Source: an uncultured Flavobacteriaceae bacterium (GTDB taxonomy: Bacteria; Bacteroidota; Bacteroidia; Flavobacteriales; Flavobacteriaceae). From it: DNA of 64,000 bases. This document shows, piece by piece, positions 43,133 through 52,398 of this stretch. Location of the stretch: assembly GCA_947493175.1 (NCBI GenBank), contig CANLQD010000012.1, positions 25,383 to 89,382 of the forward strand, read 5' to 3'. A program made the position numbers and the translations under genes. Every line of letters starts with the position of its first letter. Position 1 is the first letter of the stretch. A model generated the notes under the pieces. It was not told the DNA's origin and did not search any database. It saw nothing but the letters and a program-made list of their open reading frames with translations.

Positions 43133-45351
43133 GACTAAGATACCTACATACGGGTTACCTTTTGTATTGCTTGGCATTATTGCTGCTTTTAGCAACAGGA
43201 TATTCCTATGCCCAAGATTCGGTTCCCACCAAATCGTACGAAGCCTATTTTCACGAAGCGATGACCTACCGGCATCAAAACAAACTAGATTTGGCCCTAG
43301 GGTCGCTCGAAGATGCCGCCAAGGTGGCAGAGCAGAACGACAATATGAAAGCGGTGATCGATGCATTGCATAAATTTTCGATCGTATACTTGGAGCTAGA
43401 CAAGAAAAGCAATTCGGAAGTATATTGGGATCGGGCAAATGCCCAACTTAAAAAAATGGAGTATCCCTTTGGCAATGCAGTACAAAAGTATATCTCCGGA
43501 TTGTACAAGTATCGGGAGGGAAACAACTTTCAGGCTATTGCCGAAATGAACGAAGCCAAACAGTTGACCAACGATCGTAACCTGGTCAACAATATTCTAT
43601 TGGCCGAAGCGAATATTTACCTCGCTCTTGAAAAATACGATGTAGCCACTAAAAATTTTAATTCGCTCATCATCAATACCGACCCTTTCGAGCAACAGTT
43701 TCTCACCACCAAGGCAAGTTTGGGTCTCGCCAAACTTCACCTAGCCATGGGAAATCTGGAAGAGGGAGCGACTAATGCCGAAAATGCCCTCAAGTTGGCA
43801 AAAGAAAACAAGTTTTTTGTAGAGATCGTAGCTTCCAACGAATTATTGGCCAGCATTTACGAGCAAATGGTACGTTATGACCTTTCGCTTCAAAATGTAA
43901 GAAACCTGCTAACTATCAAAGACTCTTTGTTTACCTCGGATAAATTAAAAACAGAAAACAAAGCGGCCCAAAAAATACAATTCGATTTTTTAACCAATGA
44001 GATTACCCGATTAGAAGAAAAAAATGAGGAGCTGAGCCAAGAAGCAAGAAGTTCGGAATTAACCGCTATTTTAACTTCCGCGTTCCTTACTATTATCTCA
44101 CTTTTAGCAGTATCGCTCTATCGAAACAACCAAATAAAACTAAAGACCAACGATTTGCTACAGACAAAGAACAATGAGCTTCAGTCTGCCAGAGATGCTG
44201 CGGTACAGGCCATGGAGGCCAAAACCAATTTCCTCTCCACCGTGAGTCATGAACTACGAACCCCTCTATATGCCGTAACAGGGCTTACACACTTGTTGTT
44301 GGAAGAAAACCCAAGTAAAAATCAAAAGGAGCACTTAAAGGCACTCAAATTTTCTGGTGATTACCTATTGAATTTCATCAACGATATCCTACATATCAAC
44401 AAGATCGATGCCGATAAATTGGAGCCACTTACCATTGAATTCAATCTAAAAAAAGTATTGAAAGAAGTGATAGATTCACTTCAACAAAGTGCCAAGGAAA
44501 ATAAGACCAAAATCTTGTTGGAGTATGATGAGGATATTCCTTCCCATTTGATGAGCGACCCGTTAAAGTTATCTCAAATATTCATGAACTTGGTCGGAAA
44601 TGCCTTGAAGTTCACCAAAAATGGTGAAGTAAAGGTCATCGCTAGATTAATGAAGAAGTTCGAGGAAGATGTCACCCTGTATTTTGAAGTCGCCGATACC
44701 GGTATAGGGATTTCCAAAGACCAGCAAGAAAACATTTTCGAAGGCTTTGAGCAAGGATCTATTCAAATCAACAGGGAATATGGCGGTACCGGTCTAGGGC
44801 TCACTATAGTTAAAAGCCTTCTCGGCCTTTTTGGAAGCAAAATTCAATTGGAAAGCGAATTGGGCAAAGGCAGCTCGTTCTTTTTTGAACTTAAACTAAA
44901 AAGTAAGGAGAGTGCAATCGATGATGTTACGTTCGAGATTACCGATACCGATTATGATTTTAAGGGCTTGCATATTCTAATTGTCGAGGATAATAAGATC
45001 AATCAGGTCATCACAAAAAAAATGCTCACTAAAAAAGAGATTACCAGCGAGATTGCCAACAATGGCGCCGAAGCCGTCGAAATGGCAAGAAAGAACAACT
45101 ATGATGCCATCTTAATGGATATTCATATGCCGGGCATTAGCGGAGAAGAGGCTACTATCGAAATTAGAAAATTCGACCAACAAACACCGATTGTGGCACT
45201 CACGGCCATTTCTTTGGATGATAGCTTGGAGAGTTTCTATGCCGCTGGGTGCGACGATGTAGTTACCAAACCTTTTAAACCCGAGGTCTTTTATCAAAAA
45301 GTCGGGGAAAATATTTTTCAAAACAAAAGAATCAAGAACACCGCTTCGTAA
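43129..45351 (+). CDS. TPR hybrid sensor histidine kinase/response regulator
   Basis: 740 residues. Signal peptide to about 29; TPR-like helices at 36-270 in the periplasm; membrane segment 312-331; HisKA with phospho-His374 (STVSHELRTPLYAV); ATPase with N491, DTGIG at 523-527 and GGTGLG at 552-557; receiver domain with Asp664 and Lys714. The start is a TTG at 43129 overlapping the GAPDH stop, and no ATG precedes the signal peptide. No output domain, so the signal passes to another regulator. Its 3' end overlaps lpxK by 20 nt. Confidence 0.92.
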   Translation: MRLRYLHTGYLLYCLALLLLLATGYSYAQDSVPTKSYEAYFHEAMTYRHQNKLDLALGSLEDAAKVAEQNDNMKAVIDALHKFSIVYLELDKKSNSEVYWDRANAQLKKMEYPFGNAVQKYISGLYKYREGNNFQAIAEMNEAKQLTNDRNLVNNILLAEANIYLALEKYDVATKNFNSLIINTDPFEQQFLTTKASLGLAKLHLAMGNLEEGATNAENALKLAKENKFFVEIVASNELLASIYEQMVRYDLSLQNVRNLLTIKDSLFTSDKLKTENKAAQKIQFDFLTNEITRLEEKNEELSQEARSSELTAILTSAFLTIISLLAVSLYRNNQIKLKTNDLLQTKNNELQSARDAAVQAMEAKTNFLSTVSHELRTPLYAVTGLTHLLLEENPSKNQKEHLKALKFSGDYLLNFINDILHINKIDADKLEPLTIEFNLKKVLKEVIDSLQQSAKENKTKILLEYDEDIPSHLMSDPLKLSQIFMNLVGNALKFTKNGEVKVIARLMKKFEEDVTLYFEVADTGIGISKDQQENIFEGFEQGSIQINREYGGTGLGLTIVKSLLGLFGSKIQLESELGKGSSFFFELKLKSKESAIDDVTFEITDTDYDFKGLHILIVEDNKINQVITKKMLTKKEITSEIANNGAEAVEMARKNNYDAILMDIHMPGISGEEATIEIRKFDQQTPIVALTAISLDDSLESFYAAGCDDVVTKPFKPEVFYQKVGENIFQNKRIKNTAS

Positions 45352-46339
45352 CATCGCGTATTGTTTTTTTGAATTCCTCCCTATCTTCTGGAAAAAACCG
45401 ATGTTGTACAGGTAGATAATACAAATTTTCTACTTTGCCCTTTAAGCGAACATAGTCCTTCTCGGTGGTCAATACTTTTTCTTTTGCATTAAGACGTTCC
45501 AACTCTTTATCATTAAACATATGGTGGTCGTTAAACCTCAAATGCTCGGTGCCTACCTGTTGCTGCCATAGGTACTGCACAAAAGGACCAGGATCTGCGA
45601 TTCCCGTCACCAATGTAGTGGTTCCTTGTTTAAAGAAATCGAGCGAACGGCCGACCTTGTTTCCAACAGCCTCGCTTTGATACTCCAAATAGCTAAAAAC
45701 CACCTTTTGGTGGTCCAAGGGCCTTAACCTTGCGGCTATTTTTGTTCTTTCGGACAATGGAAGATTGGGCGGACATTTTGTTACCACTATGATCTGGGCA
45801 CGCCGGGCCTCTTTTTTACTATCCCTTAGATTACCGGTCGGCAAATACCAATCGTCCCGATACAATTTTCCATAAGCGGTCAACAAAATATTCAAGCTTG
45901 CCTTTACCTTGCGGTGTTGAAAGGCATCGTCTAGCAAAATCAAATCGGGACCGACGGTAGCTTCCAAGGTTTCGATTCCTTTTTGTCGATCTGCATCCAC
46001 TGCCACCGTAACCTCGGGAAATTTTTGAAATATCTGAAATGGCTCATCTCCCAAATCCTCTACCGTGGAGTTTTGGTCGGCAAGGACAAAACCTTTGGAC
46101 GCCCGCTTGTAACCACGACTTAATAAAGCAATGTGGCATGTATCTTTTAAAAGCCTGATCAAGTACTCTGCCATAGGTGTTTTTCCCGTTCCGCCAACAC
46201 TAAGGTTGCCCACACAAATGGTCGGTGTTGCATACTCTTTTGAGGTAAACCATCCTTGATCATAGGCATAGTTTCGAACGCGCACTACCAAAAAGTAGAG
46301 CAACGAAAACGGAAATACTATTTTTCTTAAAAGCTGCAC
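45332..46339 (-). CDS. lpxK: tetraacyldisaccharide 4'-kinase
   Basis: 335 residues from a GTG at 46339 (MQLLRKIVFPFSLLYFLVVRVRNYAYD), which gives the family's N-terminal membrane helix and normal length. A frame open to 46561 adds 74 residues without family likeness. The P-loop is in CVGNLSVGGTGKTPMAEYLI; LLSRGYKR, DEPFQIF and LILLDDAFQHRKV follow. It phosphorylates the 4' position of the lipid A precursor at the inner membrane. Convergent with the sensor kinase. Confidence 0.93.
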   Translation of the reverse strand: MQLLRKIVFPFSLLYFLVVRVRNYAYDQGWFTSKEYATPTICVGNLSVGGTGKTPMAEYLIRLLKDTCHIALLSRGYKRASKGFVLADQNSTVEDLGDEPFQIFQKFPEVTVAVDADRQKGIETLEATVGPDLILLDDAFQHRKVKASLNILLTAYGKLYRDDWYLPTGNLRDSKKEARRAQIIVVTKCPPNLPLSERTKIAARLRPLDHQKVVFSYLEYQSEAVGNKVGRSLDFFKQGTTTLVTGIADPGPFVQYLWQQQVGTEHLRFNDHHMFNDKELERLNAKEKVLTTEKDYVRLKGKVENLYYLPVQHRFFPEDREEFKKTIRDVTKRCS

Positions 46340-46507
46340 AACAACGAAAATATAATATTTTATCTTTGGGAACCCCTCGGGACGAAATAAGAGCCCCTTT
46401 AAGTCTAGAAAGCGGATTGCCGGCCCCATTCTAAATGATTGGTACCAAAGCCCCAATGGGCCCTGCAAACCTAAAGAATCAAAACAATGTTTTAAACCAA
46501 CCGGAGT

Positions 46508-47602
46508 ATGACCATAAAAGAAGTTAATGCCTTGCTTGAAGAACTTGCCCCTTTGGCCCAAGCAGAGAACTTTGACAACGTCGGATTACTTGTAGGAGAC
46601 CCAAACGCCATTGTTAGGGGTGTTTTGGTGACCCTGGACGCCCTGGAAAATGTGGTCGATGAGGCGATCAAATACGATTGCAACCTTATTGTAAGTTTTC
46701 ACCCTATCATATTTAGCGGGTTAAAAAAACTCAACGGCGCCAGCTATGTGGAGCGGACCGTAATGAAGGCCATTAGAAACGATATTGGCATCTACAGCAT
46801 GCATACGGCCCTTGACAACGCACCTCGAGGCGTAAACGCAAAAATATGTGAGGTGCTAGGTATCGAAAACCCCCGTATTTTGATTCCTAAAAAGGGGAAT
46901 ATCAAAAAATTGACTACCTATGTTCCCAAATCGGATGCCAACCCCTTAAAAGAAGCCCTATTTGCTGTAGGGGCCGGTCATATAGGCAATTATAGCCATT
47001 GTAGTTTTGGTACTGATGGCACGGGAAGTTATCGCGCCGGCACCGGCGCGAAACCCACCAAGGGAGAAATCGGAAAAACACATTATGAAGAAGAAGAGTG
47101 CGTAAGTATAATTTTCCCCTCATCTCTGGAAAAAAAGGTACTAAAGGTCCTTTTCATAAAACATCCTTATGAAGAAGTGGCGTATGAAGTATTGACACTC
47201 GAAAATGCAGATCAAACCACAGGAATGGGAATGATCGGAGAGTTGGCTTCCCCAATGCAGGACCTTGATTTTTTAAAACAGGTAAAAGACCGAATGAACG
47301 CCCAAGGAATAAGGCACTCTCGCTTACTTGACAAAAAAGTGCAAAAAATCGCAGTTCTAGGCGGTAGTGGCGCTTTCGCGATAGGAGCTGCAAAAGCTGC
47401 AGGAGCCGACATGCTTATCACATCCGATATCAAATATCATCAATACTATGAAGCTGAGGACAAAATGGTCATTGCCGATATTGGACACTATGAAACAGAG
47501 CAGTTTACAAAAAACCTTTTAGTTGAATATCTTACAAAAAAAATGCCTAATTTTGCAATCCGTTTATCGGGAAGCAAAACCAATCCAATCAATTATTTAT
47601 AA
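46508..47602 (+). CDS. Nif3-like dinuclear metal-centre protein
   Basis: 364 residues, the long form with a PII-like insert (about 120-230: KKLTTYVPKSDANPLKEALFAVGAGHIGNYSHCSF). Metal ligands are in CNLIVSFHPIIFSGLKK, IGIYSMHTALDNAPRGVN and ADIGHYETEQF. GTP cyclohydrolase 1 type 2 homologue; real activity unsettled. The next gene starts 2 nt after its stop, a pairing with COG1579 kept in many Bacteroidota. Confidence 0.92.
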   Translation: MTIKEVNALLEELAPLAQAENFDNVGLLVGDPNAIVRGVLVTLDALENVVDEAIKYDCNLIVSFHPIIFSGLKKLNGASYVERTVMKAIRNDIGIYSMHTALDNAPRGVNAKICEVLGIENPRILIPKKGNIKKLTTYVPKSDANPLKEALFAVGAGHIGNYSHCSFGTDGTGSYRAGTGAKPTKGEIGKTHYEEEECVSIIFPSSLEKKVLKVLFIKHPYEEVAYEVLTLENADQTTGMGMIGELASPMQDLDFLKQVKDRMNAQGIRHSRLLDKKVQKIAVLGGSGAFAIGAAKAAGADMLITSDIKYHQYYEAEDKMVIADIGHYETEQFTKNLLVEYLTKKMPNFAIRLSGSKTNPINYL

Positions 47603-47604
47603 GT

Positions 47605-48384
47605 ATGGCAAAAAAAGTAGAAGCAACGGTAGAAGAAAAATTAAGAGCATTATACGATTTGCAATTAATAGATTCTAGGGTTGACGAAATCCGCAATGTA
47701 CGTGGAGAGCTTCCTTTGGAAGTAGAGGATTTGGAAGATGAGGTTTTGGGCCTTAAAACAAGGATAGATAAGTTGAAGACCGATGTGGAAACCATCAACT
47801 ACGAAATCGGTGCAAAAAAGAACTTGATCGAAGAAGCCAAGGCATTGATAAAGAAATATAGCGAACAACAAAAAAATGTTCGCAACAGCCGCGAATTCAA
47901 TTCCATCAGTAAGGAATTGGAATTCCAAGAATTGGAAATTCAATTGGCTGAGAAGAACATAAAAGAGTTCAAGGCGCAAATAGAGCAGAAAAAAGAAGTT
48001 GTCACCGAGACCAAAGAAAAATTGACCGAACGTGAAACGCACTTGAAACACAAGAAAAGTGAATTGGATGCGATTTTAGCGGAAACGGAAAAGGAAGAAA
48101 AAGCCTTGTTGACAAAATCAGAAGAATTCCAAGATGAAATCGACGAGCGTTTGGTAAAGGCCTATGCTAGAATACGACGCAATGTCAAGAACGGGCTTGC
48201 CGTTGTCCCCATCGAAAGAGGAGCTTCAGGAGGTTCCTTCTTTACCATTCCGCCACAGGTGCAGGTCGAAATAGCATCTAGAAAGAAAATCATAACCGAT
48301 GAGCATAGTGGTCGTATTTTGGTAGATCCGGTACTTGCCGAAGAAGAGCAGGAAAAGATGCAAGAGCTATTCTCTAACTTATAA
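47605..48384 (+). CDS. COG1579 coiled-coil protein with degenerate zinc ribbon
   Basis: 259 residues. Residues 12-180 form a long antiparallel coiled coil; the C-terminal zinc ribbon is recognisable by its frame (GASGGSFFTIPPQ and TDEHSGRILVDP), but all four cysteines are replaced: Ser208, Ser211, Asp232 and Ser235 stand where CxxC pairs are normal. The fold may persist without zinc. Some relatives are linked to RNA or tethering functions; role unknown. Co-transcribed with Nif3. Confidence 0.88.
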   Translation: MAKKVEATVEEKLRALYDLQLIDSRVDEIRNVRGELPLEVEDLEDEVLGLKTRIDKLKTDVETINYEIGAKKNLIEEAKALIKKYSEQQKNVRNSREFNSISKELEFQELEIQLAEKNIKEFKAQIEQKKEVVTETKEKLTERETHLKHKKSELDAILAETEKEEKALLTKSEEFQDEIDERLVKAYARIRRNVKNGLAVVPIERGASGGSFFTIPPQVQVEIASRKKIITDEHSGRILVDPVLAEEEQEKMQELFSNL

Positions 48385-48408
48385 GGAAACACATTAAAAC
48401 AGTCTCTT

Positions 48409-48437
48409 AGCCATTCTTTAAAAGGATGGCTTTTTTT
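48409..48437 (+). terminator. terminator after the Nif3-COG1579 operon
   Basis: AGCCAT (48409-48414) pairs with ATGGCT (48426-48431), extended by partial pairing of the CTTT/AAAGG inner part, and is followed by seven T. It is followed within 14 nt by the next gene's ATG. Confidence 0.7.
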
Positions 48438-48450
48438 GTACCTTAAGGGG

Positions 48451-48912
48451 ATGAAAACGAGTCCTAAAACTCTTGTTATTTCCACTAGCAGTTTCGTTAC
48501 TCTTTTTTTGCTTATTGTTCAGATTCCCCAATATTGCTCTGGACAGGGATTGGAACCGTACAAATGGACGAATAGGGTACTACTTTTAGTCGATACAAAG
48601 TTTGATTCGCCAGAATTGCAAGCACAGTTACAACTCTTTCAGGACCAAATACACGAGCTAAAAGACCGTGACCTTATACTTTTCTCGATAACAGGTACCG
48701 AAGTACGGAATATAGCAGGAAACACCATTGAAATGGACAATACGGAACTTCGGAAAAGCCTGAATATCGAGGAAGGTTTTAGCGGGGTCTTACTCATCGG
48801 AAAAGACGGCTGGGTGAAGTTAAGGGAGCCTTTTGAACTAACAGCACAGCGTATTTTTGATTTGATCGACAGCATGCCCATGAGAAAGGCTGAACTTAAA
48901 ACTAGAGGATGA
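48451..48912 (+). CDS. DUF4174 exported protein
   Basis: 153 residues from the ATG at 48451, after GGGG; the TTG at 48436 is inside the terminator. Signal peptide or anchor (SFVTLFLLIVQIPQYCSGQ), then a thioredoxin-like DUF4174 fold: RVLLLVDTKFDSPELQAQLQLFQDQ, ILFSITGTEVR and GVLLIGKDGWVKLREP. No CxxC site, so it is not a redox thioredoxin. Its stop overlaps the start of the DUF2834 gene. Confidence 0.82.
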   Translation: MKTSPKTLVISTSSFVTLFLLIVQIPQYCSGQGLEPYKWTNRVLLLVDTKFDSPELQAQLQLFQDQIHELKDRDLILFSITGTEVRNIAGNTIEMDNTELRKSLNIEEGFSGVLLIGKDGWVKLREPFELTAQRIFDLIDSMPMRKAELKTRG

Positions 48913-49259
48913 CCCCAAAATTCACGTTCATGGAGGTCGTATTTCTTATCCTGGCAATAGTCGGTGTAGGTGCTACTTGGTACTACAATACCTTGTTTTA
49001 TTTGGAAGTAGACGATACATCGATCTCCAACTTTATTGCCCTTACAAAAACGACCTTGCCCGCCAAATCGATCAATGCCGATATTGCTGTCGTTGCCATG
49101 GCTTTTTTGATATGGATGGTATATGAAGCACGCAGGTTACAAATGAAGCATTGGTGGGTTTTTATTCCATTGACGTTTTTCGTCGCTTTGGCTTTCAGTT
49201 TTCCCCTGTTCTTGTTTTTTAGAGAACGAAAGCTACGGAAAAATAGCAGAGACTCATAG
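48909..49259 (+). CDS. DUF2834 membrane protein
   Basis: 116 residues with three hydrophobic segments (7-27, 58-74, 83-106). The pattern ADIAVVAMAFLIWMVYEARRLQMKHWWVFIP and the closing FSFPLFLFFRERKL match DUF2834. Role unknown. The ATGA junction couples it to the DUF4174 gene; its end overlaps the KMO gene by 6 nt on the other strand. Confidence 0.85.
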   Translation: MTPKFTFMEVVFLILAIVGVGATWYYNTLFYLEVDDTSISNFIALTKTTLPAKSINADIAVVAMAFLIWMVYEARRLQMKHWWVFIPLTFFVALAFSFPLFLFFRERKLRKNSRDS

Positions 49260-50594
49260 CAGACTTAAAATTTTCTCTTCCACTTCGGCACTATCCCATT
49301 TCTTCTCCAAATCGGGTAATTGCATTACCTGTTGCATAATCGCCTCTTGGGCATCTCCAATGGCCAGTGCTTCCGCATAGGGCCTTTCTGAAAAGGTAAC
49401 TCGGGAATAGGCAGGTATCCATTTATCGGGATGTTTTGCCGCAAAGTGTTTTTCAATCTTTTTCTGTAGTAAAAACTTGGGGTCCGCTGTTTTACTGCTC
49501 ATCTCAATGAAATTGCGATAACTCAGTTCTGCGATGGCATCGGCATTTGGTTTACGCTCTTTTTGATACGCCTCAAAAATGGCCTCCCAATTATCGCCAT
49601 GAACTTTCATCAAATTATTGAGTGCGTAAATATCTTCAAAACCGGCATTCATGCCTTGCCCATAGAAAGGTACTACGGCATGCGCCGAATCACCAACTAA
49701 AGCCACTTTGTCCCAATACGTCCATGGGTAGCATTTCATTGTGACCATAGCGCTGGTAGGATTTTTAAAAAAATCTTCCAACAAGTCTTCCATCACCTGC
49801 ATCACGTTCGGAAAGTATTTTACAAAAAAGGCTTTGGCCTGTTCTTTGGTCTTAATATTTTCAAAAGAGACCTCTCCCTCGAACGGCATAAAAAGCGTAC
49901 AGGTAAAACTACCGTCAAGATTAGGCATAGCGATGAGCATAAATTTTCCTCTGGGCCAAATATGAAACGAATGCTTGTCTAGCTGATGGTCCCCATTCTC
50001 ATCAGGGGGAATGCGCAGTTCTTTATAGCCTACATCGATAAAATTCTGCGAATAATCGAACCTGCTTCTTCGTTGCATCTTATGACGAACCCGGGAAAAG
50101 GCACCGTCGCAACCGAATACCATATCGTATTGATATTCTTTCCACTCGCTCTTCTCGGTTTCACCTGTGAATATTTTCGCTTCAGGTAAGTGAATATCCC
50201 AGACTTTTTCCTCAAAACGAAAATGAACACCCGCATTCTCGGCCAAATCGATCATTTTGCGGTTGAGAACCCCTCTTGAAATCGACCAAATAGCCTCTCC
50301 TTCCTTACCATATTTTTGAAAATACTGTGGTTGTCCGATGACATGCATGGCCCGTTTGTCGAGCGGAATCGCTATTTTTTTGATTTCTTCTTCAATGCCT
50401 ACTTCATGCAATGCCCGCCAGCCCCGATTGCTCATCGCCAAATTAATGGAACGACCTGAAAACTCAACATTTCGAATATCGGGCCTTCTATCGAAAACTG
50501 TTACCGAATGGCCCCAACGTCTTAGATAAATGGCAAGAAGCGAACCTACCAGACCAGAGCCGATAATCGCTATACTTTTAGGAGTTTGTTTCAT
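49254..50594 (-). CDS. kmo: kynurenine 3-monooxygenase
   Basis: 446 residues. FAD and NADPH dependent enzyme that turns L-kynurenine into 3-hydroxykynurenine. GxGxxG at 12-17 (IGSGLVG), the FAD ribose motif GDSAHAVVPFYGQGMNAGFED starting at 301, and the family C-terminal region with AELSYRNFIEM. No C-terminal membrane anchor in contrast to the mammalian enzyme. The next enzyme, kynureninase, is 4 kb away on the same strand; together they lead to 3-hydroxyanthranilate and NAD or catabolism. Confidence 0.94.
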   Translation of the reverse strand: MKQTPKSIAIIGSGLVGSLLAIYLRRWGHSVTVFDRRPDIRNVEFSGRSINLAMSNRGWRALHEVGIEEEIKKIAIPLDKRAMHVIGQPQYFQKYGKEGEAIWSISRGVLNRKMIDLAENAGVHFRFEEKVWDIHLPEAKIFTGETEKSEWKEYQYDMVFGCDGAFSRVRHKMQRRSRFDYSQNFIDVGYKELRIPPDENGDHQLDKHSFHIWPRGKFMLIAMPNLDGSFTCTLFMPFEGEVSFENIKTKEQAKAFFVKYFPNVMQVMEDLLEDFFKNPTSAMVTMKCYPWTYWDKVALVGDSAHAVVPFYGQGMNAGFEDIYALNNLMKVHGDNWEAIFEAYQKERKPNADAIAELSYRNFIEMSSKTADPKFLLQKKIEKHFAAKHPDKWIPAYSRVTFSERPYAEALAIGDAQEAIMQQVMQLPDLEKKWDSAEVEEKILSLL

Positions 50595-50811
50595 TTGATT
50601 TACCCGGGAAACTATTAGAATAGTGCTAAAGATACTAAAATAGAAAAGCCGTTCGGAAACCTTTCCATTTTTCGTATAACGTCACAAAACAATTCCTTAT
50701 CGTTTTTTTAACATGTAAGAAAAATCCATCGTAGGTCCATCGACCGTATATTAAATGTAACCGTTCAGGATGTACTGAAGAATTTTCCGCTCCGGCGTCT
50801 ATATATATCCC

Positions 50812-50848
50812 AAAAAGTCCTTCACATTAGGTTTGCGAAGGACTTTTT
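50812..50848. terminator. long hairpin terminator between clpP and kmo
   Basis: AAAAAGTCCTTC (50812-50823) is fully complementary to GAAGGACTTTTT (50837-50848), giving a 12-bp stem with T runs in both directions. It ends the clpP transcript 34 nt after its stop. Confidence 0.8.
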
Positions 50849-50881
50849 CTTTTTTCAGTTCTTTTGAATATCGCTAGGAAT

Positions 50882-51430
50882 CTACTCTAATACCCCGTCG
50901 ACAATACCATAGTCGATAGATTCTTGGGCGTTCATCCAATAATCCCTATCGAAGTCTTTTAATACACGCTCATAATCCTGACCGCAATTCTCCGCTAAAA
51001 TACGGGCACTCAATTCTTTGGTCTTGATAATTTCCTTTGCCTGTATCTCGATATTCGATGCCTGCCCCCTGGCACCTCCACTTGGCTGATGAATCATTAC
51101 CTGTGCGTGTGGTTGAATAAAGCGTCGGCCTTTTTTCCCCACAGATAATAAAATAGAGCCCATGGAAGCGGCCAAGCCGGTGCAAATAGTCGAAACGGGA
51201 CTCTTAAGGGCTTTGATGGTATCATACATGGCAAAGCCAGAGGTAACATAGCCACCCGGACTATTGATATACAATTGTATTTCCTGGTCGTTTTGCAGGT
51301 CTAGGTACAACAGTCGATCGATGACATGCTTTGCAGAATCGTCATCGACCATACCCCAAAGAAACACTTTGCGTTCCTCTAGCATTTTTTGATCTATGGC
51401 TTCCTGTATCTTTCCTTTTTTTGAACTCAT
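50882..51430 (-). CDS. ATP-dependent Clp protease proteolytic subunit, stand-alone paralogue
   Basis: 182 residues from the ATG at 51430; a TTG at 51454 lies in the predicted -7 box. Catalytic triad Ser89 (GLAASMGS), His114 (VMIHQP) and Asp163 (DRDYW) is complete. It lacks the N-terminal propeptide-like region of the usual Bacteroidota ClpP, and no clpX or tig is nearby, so it is probably the second ClpP that many Flavobacteriia carry. Whether it forms mixed rings with the main ClpP is not known. Confidence 0.9.
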   Translation of the reverse strand: MSSKKGKIQEAIDQKMLEERKVFLWGMVDDDSAKHVIDRLLYLDLQNDQEIQLYINSPGGYVTSGFAMYDTIKALKSPVSTICTGLAASMGSILLSVGKKGRRFIQPHAQVMIHQPSGGARGQASNIEIQAKEIIKTKELSARILAENCGQDYERVLKDFDRDYWMNAQESIDYGIVDGVLE

Positions 51431-51451
51431 TTTTGAATATTTATGCGATTT

Positions 51452-51459
51452 CAAAAATA
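51452..51459 (-). promoter_or_regulatory. -7 element TATTTTTG of the clpP paralogue
   Basis: Exact TAnnTTTG match on the minus strand; start near 51447 gives a leader of about 17 nt and rules out the TTG start at 51454. Confidence 0.5.
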
Positions 51460-51709
51460 CTCATTTTATTGAAGTGATTTAAACTTTCTGCATATTAGCG
51501 AAAATTAAGGATTTTGCACCCGGTTGGTGTCCGAATCGGACAGAACGCGTATTATCTGACCTAAAAGGCCAGGGCAGGTTTTTTCGAGATTGGGGATTGA
51601 AAAAAGCAAAAATCGGGTAGTGAAGGATGCTTTTTTAGTGATTGCGAAAATTTGAATCACTTCGTCGATAAACCTGAGGTATAAGATTCGTTGAGTCGTA
51701 AATAGCGAC

Positions 51710-51717
51710 TATCTTTG
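51710..51717 (+). promoter_or_regulatory. -7 element TATCTTTG of the gene at 51733
   Basis: Exact TAnnTTTG match; TTG at 51691-51693 is a possible but close -33. Start near 51722; the TTG codon at 51715 is inside the box. Confidence 0.5.
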
Positions 51718-51732
51718 AACAAAACATCTAAA

Positions 51733-52398
51733 ATGAAGAAGTTAGCAACAATTCTTACCATTTTAATAGGCCTACTGGGAGTCAGTGGCCAAACCACCAG
51801 CAATCCTCAGCCCAGTGCCATACTACAAAAACTAGCGAACGCCAACGGATTTCAAAAATGGGACGAAGTAACCGAAATTAAATTCACTTTTAATGTAGAC
51901 CGCGATACCACCCATTTTGAACGTACGTGGGTCTGGAAACCGAAGACCAATGACATTACCGCCATCACTGAGGAAAGCAAGCTTGAATACAATTGGTCAG
52001 ACATGGACAGTACAGCCTATAAGACCAATGCCGGTTTTATCAATGATAAATATTGGCTGCTCGCCCCTTTTCAATTAGTATGGGATGCCTCTAATATTAC
52101 TCATGAACATCAGACGGCCGTAGAAGCCCCTATCAGTAGAAAACCGATGCAGAAACTAACCATCTTCTATGGCGATGAGGGAGGTTATACTCCGGGAGAT
52201 GCCTACGATTTTTATTTCGAGGACGACCTGATTATACGGGAATGGGTGTTTCGCAAGGGAAATCAACCAGCCCCCTCGATGATTACTACATGGGAAGATT
52301 ATAAGGAAACAAACGGTTTAACCATAGCTACGATGCATCGGATGCCCGAGAGCGATTTTAAGTTGTACTTTACAGGTATTGAAGTAAAGACCGACTAG
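51733..52398 (+). CDS. exported protein of unknown function
   Basis: 221 residues from the ATG at 51733, with signal peptide (MKKLATILTILIGLLGVSGQ). The mature part is beta-rich with repeated Trp (ERTWVWKPK, LEYNWSD, PFQLVWD), and resembles LolA/LolB-like lipoprotein carriers in fold pattern (INDKYWLLAPFQLVW, then FYFEDDLIIREWVFRKG). Family not recognised with certainty. Convergent with the MFS gene, overlapping by 4 nt. Confidence 0.7.
   Translation: MKKLATILTILIGLLGVSGQTTSNPQPSAILQKLANANGFQKWDEVTEIKFTFNVDRDTTHFERTWVWKPKTNDITAITEESKLEYNWSDMDSTAYKTNAGFINDKYWLLAPFQLVWDASNITHEHQTAVEAPISRKPMQKLTIFYGDEGGYTPGDAYDFYFEDDLIIREWVFRKGNQPAPSMITTWEDYKETNGLTIATMHRMPESDFKLYFTGIEVKTD

Noticed and set aside
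46340..46561. N-terminal extension of LpxK
   Set aside because: The added 74 residues do not look like the family, while a GTG at 46339 gives the standard N-terminus and length.
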